Assembly: GCF_002117915.1 (NCBI RefSeq)
Contig: NZ_BDJB01000006.1
Coordinates: 1-64,000 of the forward strand
Direction: 5' to 3'
From: Sphingomonas sp. TZW2008
Lineage (GTDB): Bacteria > Pseudomonadota > Alphaproteobacteria > Sphingomonadales > Sphingomonadaceae
Length of the DNA: 64,000 nt
Shown here piece by piece: positions 26,096 to 32,242 of this stretch. The notes under the pieces were generated by a model that had not been told where the DNA came from, did no database searches, and was given only the letters and a program-made list of their open reading frames with translations. Made by a program: the position numbers and the translations under genes. How positions within the stretch are numbered: position 1 is the first letter of the stretch; each line of letters opens with the position of its first letter.

Positions 26096-26115
26096 TTTTT
26101 CAACAGCCCCGATCG
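26096..26115. repeat. Right end of 12.9-kb transposon
   Basis: TTTTTCAACAGCCC (26096-26109) plus CGATCG (26110-26115), the exact reverse complement of the left end at 13194-13213. It lies 67 bases after sorB. Confidence 0.8.
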
Positions 26116-26229
26116 ATTTTGATCCGCAGCCATGTGAGAACGTCTAGCAGGCGTGGCGCGTGTATCAAAACACATTCTCGATTGCGATCGGTCGTGTTAG
26201 GCACGTGAGATGAGTTTTGAGAAGGTGCC

Positions 26230-26808
26230 ATGCTGATCGGCTACGCGCGGGTGTCGACCCCCGAACAGGATCTGACGCCGCAGCTCGACGCCCTGCGTGA
26301 AGCGGGGTGTGAGCGGACCTTCAGCGACAAGGCGAGCGGTGCGAAGGCGAACCGGATCGGCTTGGCCGAAGCCCTGTCACACGCTCGCGCCGGCGACGTG
26401 CTGGTGGTCTGGAAGCTCGACCGGCTCGGCCGAACGATGAAAGGCCTGGTCGACCTTGCGGCGGAGTTGGCGGACCGGGGCATCGGTTTCCGGTCGCTGA
26501 CGGATGGCATCGATACCGCCGGCACCGCCGGCAAGCTCGTCTTCCACATCATGGCGGCGATGGCGGAGATGGAGCGGGACCTGAACCGCGAGCGCACGAC
26601 GGCCGCACTGATGGTGGCGAAGCGCGAGGGCAGGGTAGGCGGCCGCAAGACAGTGATGACGCCCAAGCGGCTCGAGGCGGCCCGTAAGCTCCTGGCCTCC
26701 GGAATGCCGATGCGCGAGATCGCGCCGGCGATCGGCGTCTCGGTCCCGACGCTCTACCGCCACCTTCCCGCGCCGGAACAAGAGGCGATCAGCGCGGAAG
26801 GGGTATAG
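26230..26808 (+). CDS. Serine recombinase (resolvase/invertase family), second copy
   Basis: A 192-aa small serine recombinase with MLIGYARVSTPEQDLTPQ (catalytic Ser), KLDRLGRTMKGLVDLA, the EMERDLNRERT helix and a C-terminal helix-turn-helix (MPMREIAPAIGVSVPTLYRHL). By eye it is well over half identical to the recombinase at 14588, but lies outside the transposon ends and in the opposite direction. It begins the metal-resistance block and may be a remnant of another element. Confidence 0.9.
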   Translation: MLIGYARVSTPEQDLTPQLDALREAGCERTFSDKASGAKANRIGLAEALSHARAGDVLVVWKLDRLGRTMKGLVDLAAELADRGIGFRSLTDGIDTAGTAGKLVFHIMAAMAEMERDLNRERTTAALMVAKREGRVGGRKTVMTPKRLEAARKLLASGMPMREIAPAIGVSVPTLYRHLPAPEQEAISAEGV

Positions 26809-26819
26809 CACCGACCGGA

Positions 26820-27227
26820 TCAGTCGGCGTCGAACGCGGTTAGAATGGGGCAGGGGCCTTCCGAGCCCGACCCACATTCATGAGCAAGCCGCTGGAGTGA
26901 TGCGCGGACGCGCTTCAGCTCCTGGATCTTTGCATCCAGCGCCGCGATCCGCTCGTTGGCAAGCTGGCGTGCCCGAGCGCGATCGTCGGTCGCGTCCAGC
27001 GCCACCAGTTCTCCGATCTGCTCCAACGTGAAGCCAGCGGCCTGCGCCGATCGGATGAACCGGAGCCGGCGAACATCGTCTGCTGTGTAGCGGCGAATAC
27101 CGCCATTCGAGCCCGATCCTTCAGGCCTCTCCGGCGTCTCGAGCAACCCTCTGCGCTGATAATAGCGGACCGTTTCTACACCGACGCCGCCCTCGCGCGC
27201 GAGCCCCGCAATTGTCACGTCGGCCAT
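26820..27227 (-). CDS. merR: MerR-family metal regulator
   Basis: A 135-aa regulator with the MerR winged helix (VTIAGLAREGGVGVETVRYYQRRGLL, RRYTADDVRRLRFIRSAQAAGFTLEQI). It has only two Cys, in HECGSGSEGPCPIL, with seven residues between, a spacing seen in CueR (Cu/Ag), and lacks the first Cys of mercury MerR. The start at 27227 is set by the domain. The target promoter directly upstream is, however, strongly mercury-type. The inducer is therefore uncertain (Hg, Cu or related). Confidence 0.82.
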   Translation of the reverse strand: MADVTIAGLAREGGVGVETVRYYQRRGLLETPERPEGSGSNGGIRRYTADDVRRLRFIRSAQAAGFTLEQIGELVALDATDDRARARQLANERIAALDAKIQELKRVRASLQRLAHECGSGSEGPCPILTAFDAD

Positions 27228-27230
27228 GCC

Positions 27231-27262
27231 TTGACTCCGTACCATGGTACGGCCCCTATATA
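27231..27262 (+). promoter_or_regulatory. MerR-type promoter with long spacer
   Basis: TTGACT (27231-27236) and TATATA (27257-27262) are separated by 20 bases, the over-long spacing typical of MerR-controlled promoters. The perfect 16-bp dyad CCGTACCATGGTACGG (27237-27252) fills the spacer. The first 12 bases match the classical mer promoter start as I remember it. Confidence 0.8.
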
Positions 27263-27289
27263 GGTGTCGCGAACATGGTGGAGAAGAAC

Positions 27290-28042
27290 ATGGCGACCGC
27301 GGCGCCCAAGAAGGCAACGATCTACCGCATGGTGATGCCGACGCACACCTGCCCCTACGGCTTGAAGGCAAAGGACCTGCTGCACCGACGCGGCTACGAG
27401 GTCGAGGACCATTGGCTGACGACGCGCGAGGAAACCGACGCATTCAAAGCCGAGCACGGGGTCAAAACGACACCCCAGACCTTCATCGGTGGCGAGCGGG
27501 TAGGCGGCTACGACGATCTGCGCCGGTTTTTCGGCAAGACCGTGGCCGACCCCAAGGCGGTGACCTACCGGCCGGTCGCGGTTGTGTTTGCGATGACGGC
27601 ATTAATGGCGCTGGCGGCCAGCTATGCCGTGCTCGGCACACCCTTCACGGTACGCGCCGGTGAGTGGTTCATCGCCTTCTCCATGTGTGTGCTGGCGCTG
27701 TTGAAGCTCCAGAACGTCGAGAAGTTCGCGACCATGTTCCTCAACTACGACTTGCTCGCGAAGCGCTGGGTGCCATACTCCTATATCTACCCCTACGCGG
27801 AAGGCGCGGCGGGCGTGCTGATGGCGGCCGGCGTGTTGACCTGGTTGTCGGTGCCGATCGCGCTGGTGATCGGGACGATCGGGGCGGTCTCGGTCATCAA
27901 GGCCGTGTATGTCGACAAGCGCGAGCTGAAATGCGCGTGCGTGGGCGGTGACAGCAATGTGCCGCTGGGCTTCCTGTCGCTCACCGAGAACGTGATGATG
28001 GTCGCCATGGCTATCTGGATGGTGCTGGGCGTCGCGCACTGA
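27290..28042 (+). CDS. Glutaredoxin fused to MauE-type membrane domain
   Basis: A protein of about 250 aa. Residues 1-85 are a glutaredoxin-like fold (YRMVMPTHTCPYGLKAKDLLHRRGY; CPYG active site with a single Cys), ending in TPQTFIGGERVGGYDDL. Then four membrane helices of the MauE/DoxX-like type follow, with a C-terminal KCACVGGDSNVPLGF. It probably moves electrons or handles metal thiolates at the membrane. The start at 27290 follows GGAGAAG; an ATG at 27275 is in frame. Under the MerR promoter. Confidence 0.8.
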   Translation: MATAAPKKATIYRMVMPTHTCPYGLKAKDLLHRRGYEVEDHWLTTREETDAFKAEHGVKTTPQTFIGGERVGGYDDLRRFFGKTVADPKAVTYRPVAVVFAMTALMALAASYAVLGTPFTVRAGEWFIAFSMCVLALLKLQNVEKFATMFLNYDLLAKRWVPYSYIYPYAEGAAGVLMAAGVLTWLSVPIALVIGTIGAVSVIKAVYVDKRELKCACVGGDSNVPLGFLSLTENVMMVAMAIWMVLGVAH

Positions 28043-28079
28043 TCTGGTGCAGCGTCCCGGCGCAGCCTAGAAGGGCCGC

Positions 28080-28412
28080 ATGAGCTTCGGCCGCCTCGCC
28101 CGCACACTCGCTCTGCTCCTGCTGGGCGCGATGCTGTTCGTGCGGATGGGCCCAATGTGCGAGGCCATCGCGCAGGCTGCTCCGCCTGCGGAGGCGCATG
28201 CCGGAATAGCCGATTGCGATCGAGCGCCGCCCACGCCCGTGAAAAAGGCCCCTTCGGTGGACTGCGTAGGAGCCTGCATCGCAACGGCCCTCGACGTTCA
28301 CACGTCTCCCGCGCCGCAGCTCGCCGTGCGGACGGATCCGCCCGCACCCGAGCCTCATGCCCTTGTTGGTCGCTCGGGCGGTCCTGCACCGCCACCTCCT
28401 CGAACCGCCTGA
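28080..28412 (+). CDS. Secreted hypothetical protein
   Basis: A 110-aa protein with an N-terminal signal or anchor helix (LARTLALLLLGAMLFVRMGPM) and a Pro-rich tail. Three Cys remain after it (MCEAIA, ADCDRA, DCVGAC). No family is recognised. It lies 37 bases after the glutaredoxin-MauE gene in the same direction and probably shares its transcript. Confidence 0.5.
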   Translation: MSFGRLARTLALLLLGAMLFVRMGPMCEAIAQAAPPAEAHAGIADCDRAPPTPVKKAPSVDCVGACIATALDVHTSPAPQLAVRTDPPAPEPHALVGRSGGPAPPPPRTA

Positions 28413-28457
28413 TCGACGTGGATTCCGATCAATCAGTGCGTTTGAGGAAAATTACAC

Positions 28458-28679
28458 ATGAAGACCATCAAGTTCATCGGCGCGGCTATCGCGCTCGCGC
28501 TCGTTCCCGCCACGGCCTTTGCCGCCGCTGACTGCTGCGCGGGGAAGGAGTGCTGCAAGGATGGCGCCGACTGCTGCAAGGACAAGGACGGCGCGAAGAA
28601 GGATTGCTGCGCCGACATGAAGGACATGAAGCACGGCGAGCACGCCGGTCACGACATGTCGGGCATGCAGAAGAAGTAA
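28458..28679 (+). CDS. Secreted Cys-rich metal-binding peptide
   Basis: A 73-aa precursor with a clear signal peptide (MKTIKFIGAAIALALVPATAFAAA). The mature part of about 50 residues has five CC-type pairs or single Cys clusters (DCCAGKECCKDGADCCK, KDCCADM) and a His/Met tail (MKHGEHAGHDMSGMQ). This is a metallothionein-like periplasmic chelator by composition. A GAGG ribosome site precedes it and a strong terminator follows. Confidence 0.75.
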   Translation: MKTIKFIGAAIALALVPATAFAAADCCAGKECCKDGADCCKDKDGAKKDCCADMKDMKHGEHAGHDMSGMQKK

Positions 28680-28686
28680 GCTGGGA

Positions 28687-28712
28687 GGGGAGGCGTTCGC
28701 GCCTCCCCTTTT
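28687..28712. terminator. Strong intrinsic terminator
   Basis: GGGGAGGCG, TTCG tetraloop, CGCCTCCCC, then TTTT. It ends the MerR-glutaredoxin-Cys-rich unit and faces the convergent DUF411 gene. Confidence 0.85.
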
Positions 28713-29152
28713 CAATGGCGGGCGAACACCCTGCGGCCGCTCGGCCCGAACGCGATCACGTCATAGGCCTGGGCCTTCATGCCCGGCATTTCCATGCCCG
28801 GTGAGCCCATCGGCATCCCGGCGACCGCGAGGCCGGTGACGCCCTTCGGATGCGTGGCCAAGGCGCGCTTCATGTCGGCAATCGGAACGTGCCCTTCGAA
28901 GGTCATGCCGTCGATAATGGCAGTGTGACAGGAGGCGAGGTCTTGAGGCACGCCGCGTGCCTTCATGAACGCCGGCCGGTTCGCATCGTCGACGACGCGG
29001 ACGGCGCGGCCGAACTGCTCCTTCACCTGCTGCGCCCATTTCTCGCAACAGGGGCAACCCGGGTCGCGATGCATCAGGACGGGACCCGCGGCGAGAGCCC
29101 CCGCAGGGGTAGCGCACGCCAGCGCGGCGGCGAGAAGGCGAAAGCGATCCAT
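28712..29152 (-). CDS. DUF411 periplasmic metal-binding protein
   Basis: A 146-aa precursor with signal peptide (RLLAAALACATPAGALAAG). DPGCPCCEKWAQQV and VPQDLASCHTAIIDGMTFEGHVPIADMKRAL are the DUF411 signatures; this family is found with copper resistance genes and binds copper through CxxC-type thiols. The C terminus is Met-rich (GMPMGSPGMEMPGMK). It follows the DUF305 gene at 29212 on the same strand. Confidence 0.85.
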   Translation of the reverse strand: MDRFRLLAAALACATPAGALAAGPVLMHRDPGCPCCEKWAQQVKEQFGRAVRVVDDANRPAFMKARGVPQDLASCHTAIIDGMTFEGHVPIADMKRALATHPKGVTGLAVAGMPMGSPGMEMPGMKAQAYDVIAFGPSGRRVFARH

Positions 29153-29211
29153 ATCTGAGTTCCCGGGTGGCCATCCCCCCGCACGGTGACGGGGGGAGGG
29201 ACGGTAGTCGA

Positions 29212-29586
29212 TTACTGGGCGCTCTTGCCATGCGCCCGCAGCCAGGCGTTCAACTCGCCGATCTCGCGGGTCTGCTCTGCGATCGTCTTGGTGGCCATCT
29301 GGCGAACCTTGGGGTCCTTGGTCTCGCGAAGCACGATACGCGACATGGCGATGCCGCCACGGTGGTGCTCGACCATCTTGCGGACCCACGTCTCGGTGGC
29401 ATCGGCACCCATCGCCGACATCATCTTCTGATGCATGTCCATCTCGGCCTGCGGGTACGGGTTCGCCGGCGTCGGCCGCATCATCTGCCCGTGGTTCATG
29501 CCGGAATGGTCCATGCCCTGCATCTGGGCGACCGCGGGAGCCGCGCCGAGGGCGGTCGCGACGGCCATAATCATCATCTTCTTCAT
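29212..29586 (-). CDS. Periplasmic DUF305 protein, copper block
   Basis: A 124-aa precursor with signal peptide MKKMMIMAVATALGAAPAVAQ and a Met/His-rich start to the mature protein (GMDHSGMNHGQMM). The DUF305 core has KMVEHHRGGIAMSRIVL and TIAEQTREIGELNAWL. Likely a periplasmic copper-binding helical bundle. A sigma-type promoter of the copper regulon lies 39-64 bases upstream. Confidence 0.82.
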   Translation of the reverse strand: MKKMMIMAVATALGAAPAVAQMQGMDHSGMNHGQMMRPTPANPYPQAEMDMHQKMMSAMGADATETWVRKMVEHHRGGIAMSRIVLRETKDPKVRQMATKTIAEQTREIGELNAWLRAHGKSAQ

Positions 29587-29624
29587 CGTGTCGCTCCTGC
29601 GTCAAAACTCCCGCTCAACAGGGA

Positions 29625-29650
29625 TACGGGCTCAAACCGATTAGCCCTCA
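29625..29650 (-). promoter_or_regulatory. Copper-regulon ECF promoter 1 (DUF305/DUF411)
   Basis: Minus strand: TGAGGG (29650-29645), 16 bases, CGTA (29628-29625). One of six matches with identical spacing. Confidence 0.7.
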
Positions 29651-29661
29651 AGCGATGTTGC

Positions 29662-30261
29662 TCAGCGGATCGGCTGAAGCGTGTTGACGCCGACGCTCTC
29701 GTCGGTTTCGGGGGGCGGGGGAGGCACCTGCTTGTCGCGATAGGAGGGGAGGTCGGGCGCATTGTCGGGCGTGGGGTGCGCCTCAAGCCGGGCGATGTAG
29801 CGCTTCATCTGCGCGATCTCGCGGACCTGAGCGTCGATGATCCCGTCCGCGAGTTTCCGCACCTCGGGGTCTTTGATGTGAGCGCGCTCGCTGGTCATGA
29901 TCGCGATCGAGTGATGCGGGATCATCGCCTTCATATAAGCAACGTCTCCGACCGTCTCCTGGCTGCGGACAAGCCACAAGGCACCGGCGAACACCGCGAT
30001 CGAGGCCGCCACGATGCCGAGATTGGCCCGTCGGTCGGGATACATGCCCCACATGAAGCCGATCATGATGAGCGCCATCACGGCGCCCATGACGATCGCC
30101 ATCCACGTCCGGGTCTGACTGTATTCGACATGGGCGAGCGCGTAAGTGTTGAGGTACATGAGCCCGAACATCACGACCGTCGACGTCGCGATCATCGCGG
30201 CGAAGCGCCCGTAGCTCATCCCCATACCGCCCTGTTTGGAGCCGGGGTCGTCGTGGTTCAT
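29662..30261 (-). CDS. Membrane-bound DUF305 protein
   Basis: A 199-aa protein with three N-terminal membrane helices (AAMIATSTVVMFGLMYLN, WMAIVMGAVMALIMIGFMWGM, LGIVAASIAVFAGALWLV) followed by a periplasmic DUF305 domain (YMKAMIPHHSIAIMTSERA, IIDAQVREIAQMKRYI). The Pro-rich tail is unstructured. The ATG at 30261 has an AGGAG ribosome site, and a copper-regulon promoter lies upstream. Confidence 0.82.
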   Translation of the reverse strand: MNHDDPGSKQGGMGMSYGRFAAMIATSTVVMFGLMYLNTYALAHVEYSQTRTWMAIVMGAVMALIMIGFMWGMYPDRRANLGIVAASIAVFAGALWLVRSQETVGDVAYMKAMIPHHSIAIMTSERAHIKDPEVRKLADGIIDAQVREIAQMKRYIARLEAHPTPDNAPDLPSYRDKQVPPPPPETDESVGVNTLQPIR

Positions 30262-30297
30262 GATGCGCTCTCCTGTGCGGCCCCACCCACTGAAGGA

Positions 30298-30323
30298 TAC
30301 GCAGCTCTCTAGCGGACCCCTTG
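30298..30323 (-). promoter_or_regulatory. Copper-regulon ECF promoter 2 (membrane DUF305)
   Basis: Minus strand: CAAGGG (30323-30318), 16 bases, CGTA (30301-30298). The -35 differs from the other five by two bases. It overlaps the 3-prime end of the PepSY gene. Confidence 0.6.
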
Positions 30324-31040
30324 AGCTTTTCTGCGACGTCGACGGGGCCAGCGCATGAAGAGCAGGATCGCCCCGGCGACAGCGAACACGAGTCCGCCCG
30401 CTGCGAAAGCGTTGAGCCACGGCGTGTTGAACCGCTCGTGCTCGGTCCAATCCATGATGTGAAGCCCCCAGAAGAAGTCGTAGAGCCGCCACGTGCCGGT
30501 CCGGACCGATGTCAGCCGCCCCGTCTCGGCGCCCACGTAGATGCGGGTCCCGTCGTCATCGGCGAAGGAAGCACGCCAGGCGGGGAGGGCACCGCGGTAC
30601 TCGGTGCTGAGGCGCTCGATCCGCTCGACGACGGGCGCCGAACCAGTTTCGCCGCGATACGCCTGCCTTGCGATCAGCGCTGCGGCCGGGCCGTCGACCG
30701 GGGGCAGCGGCTTTGCGGTGCGGGCGTCCAGCAAACGCACCTTGCCGTCGCCGAGCTGGGCTTCGACGATCGGCCGCCCCAGCAGCATCCGGTGCTGGAG
30801 CTGACGCACCGGCGCTCCGGCCGATGCGAGAAGGGCAGGGACGGGCGCGAAATCCTGAGTGGCGATCAGGGCCGGTTCGACGTTCCGGTCGATCCGGTGA
30901 TCGCCATGCACGGTGTCGATCGGCAGCAGGCTCATGACGAGCCCGCTGGTGAACCAGACGATCGCCTGCGCCCCGATCAGGAGCGCAAGCCAGCGGTGAA
31001 CCTTGCTTGCCCCGACATGGAGGCGGAGCCGCGGGCTCAG
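30309..31040 (-). CDS. PepSY-associated membrane protein with unusual start
   Basis: A two-span membrane protein. The periplasmic part has a PepSY-like region (LLDARTAKPLPPVDGPAAALIARQAYRG, AWRASFADDDGTRIYVGAETGRL) and the C-terminal helix ends in RWPRRRRRK. The first canonical ATG (30935) lies inside the first helix; the upstream frame encodes VHRWLALLIGAQAIVWFTSGL, exactly the N-terminal helix expected. No ATG, GTG or TTG precedes it in frame, but a CTG at 31040 overlaps the copB stop. It is probably translated from CTG or by coupling; a sequence error is possible. Confidence 0.65.
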   Translation of the reverse strand: MSPRLRLHVGASKVHRWLALLIGAQAIVWFTSGLVMSLLPIDTVHGDHRIDRNVEPALIATQDFAPVPALLASAGAPVRQLQHRMLLGRPIVEAQLGDGKVRLLDARTAKPLPPVDGPAAALIARQAYRGETGSAPVVERIERLSTEYRGALPAWRASFADDDGTRIYVGAETGRLTSVRTGTWRLYDFFWGLHIMDWTEHERFNTPWLNAFAAGGLVFAVAGAILLFMRWPRRRRRKAQGVR

Positions 31041-32242
31041 AACCAGGTCCTCACGCCCGCGACGAAGCTGAAGCCGCCCGTATTGTCACCGCGTGCGCGG
31101 GTGAAGCGCGCGGTGTCGCCGAACTGCCGCTCCCACGACACGCCGATGTAGGGCGCGAACTCGCGCCGGCCCTCGTAGCGAAGCCGAAGCCCGGCCTCGA
31201 GGTCCGTGAGCCCGGAGCCGGTGCCGGTTTCGGGCACGTCCTGCGCGGAGAAATTGGCCTCCACCCTAGGCTGGAGCACGAACCAGTTGGTGATGCGCTG
31301 GTCGTAATAGCCCTCCGCACGGCCAAGCACGTCGCCCTTGTCGGAGAGGAACAATGCGCCCTCCACCTCGAACCAACCGGGGGCCAGCCCCTCGATCCCT
31401 ACCGTCGCGTAGGTGCGCGAGGGGTTGGGCTTGAAGTCGTAGCGAACGCCCGCCTGAAGGTTCCAGTATGGATCGAGCGCGCGGCTGTAGAGCGCCTGCA
31501 CCTCGGCCTGTTCGAGCGGCTTGCCGAACGTGCCTTCGCCCTCGCTCTTTAGCGTAAAGCGATTGATGTCGCCCCCGATCCAGGCCTCGCCATCCCAGCG
31601 ATAGCCGTCGCCACCCTTGCGAGCCTGATATTCGGCGAGATTGAAGAGGATCTGATAGACGGTCATTCCGCCATGCTCGCGGCGTAGATCGTTCTCGCGC
31701 GAGCTGGCCATGGCGTCCGCGCCCCAGAAACGATCGGCGAGGTGGTCCCCGGCTGGAGCGGGAGCGGGCTTGTTGCCGGGGGGAAGGTCGGTTCCGACCT
31801 TGGCAGCGGGCTGATCGCCGGGCATCGCCATGCCCGGCATCGTGCTCATGTCGTGGCCGGCATGCGGGTCCTGCCCCGCACCTGTCGATGCTGCCATGCC
31901 CGGCATAGCAGACATATCGTGCCCGGCGTGCGGGTTCTGGGTGGGCGCAGCCTGCTGCTGACCGCTCATATCCATTCCCTGCATCCCGCTCATGTCATGC
32001 CCGGCATGAGGGTCGGCAGCCTGCGTCTTCGCCGGTTGCGCGCGCCGCGGCGCGGTGCGTCGGACGGGAGCCTTACGCTTAGTCGCGGACTTGGCCGCGG
32101 CTTTCGCCTTCGGCTTGGCGGCCGGCTTTGCCGGCATCGTCATGCCCGGCATGTTGTGCATGGAATGGTCCATGGTCTGCCCGAATGCGGGTGTCGCAAG
32201 GCCGAGCGGCGCCATACCGGCGAGGAGGAGCGACCGGATCAC
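31037..32242 (-). CDS. copB: Outer-membrane copper resistance protein B
   Basis: A 401-aa precursor. After a signal peptide, about 130 residues are Met/His/Lys-rich (MDHSMHNMPGMTMP, repeated DPHAGHDMSGM-type units) for copper binding. The C-terminal 230 residues form the CopB beta-barrel (DRFWGADAMASSRENDLRREHGG, LRYEGRREFAPYIGVSWERQFG). The start is GTG at 32242, overlapping the copA stop as GTGA. Order copA-copB is standard. Confidence 0.92.
   Translation of the reverse strand: MIRSLLLAGMAPLGLATPAFGQTMDHSMHNMPGMTMPAKPAAKPKAKAAAKSATKRKAPVRRTAPRRAQPAKTQAADPHAGHDMSGMQGMDMSGQQQAAPTQNPHAGHDMSAMPGMAASTGAGQDPHAGHDMSTMPGMAMPGDQPAAKVGTDLPPGNKPAPAPAGDHLADRFWGADAMASSRENDLRREHGGMTVYQILFNLAEYQARKGGDGYRWDGEAWIGGDINRFTLKSEGEGTFGKPLEQAEVQALYSRALDPYWNLQAGVRYDFKPNPSRTYATVGIEGLAPGWFEVEGALFLSDKGDVLGRAEGYYDQRITNWFVLQPRVEANFSAQDVPETGTGSGLTDLEAGLRLRYEGRREFAPYIGVSWERQFGDTARFTRARGDNTGGFSFVAGVRTWF

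Larger units (their letters stand above)
13200..26109. mobile_element. IS1182-related transposon with fluoride, ECF and sulfite cargo
   Basis: Both ends carry GGGCTGTTGAAAAA in inverted orientation and both are flanked by CGATCG, consistent with a 6-bp target duplication (CGATCG is itself a palindrome, so orientation cannot be tested). The unit holds a transposase at the left end, a serine recombinase, and eleven cargo genes. It is inserted next to the iteron/repA region. No second transposase copy is present, so it is not a classical composite transposon. Confidence 0.7.

Noticed and set aside
13200..26109. Classical composite transposon with two insertion sequences
   Set aside because: Only one transposase is present; the second end is just the inverted repeat, so it is a single unit.
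26820..28042. A mercury resistance (mer) operon
   Set aside because: The operator looks mer-like, but merT, merP and merA are missing and the regulator lacks the first mercury Cys.
29167..30312. A 381-codon plus-strand frame across two DUF305 genes
   Set aside because: Antisense to two clearly recognisable DUF305 genes and to one of the mapped sigma-type promoters.
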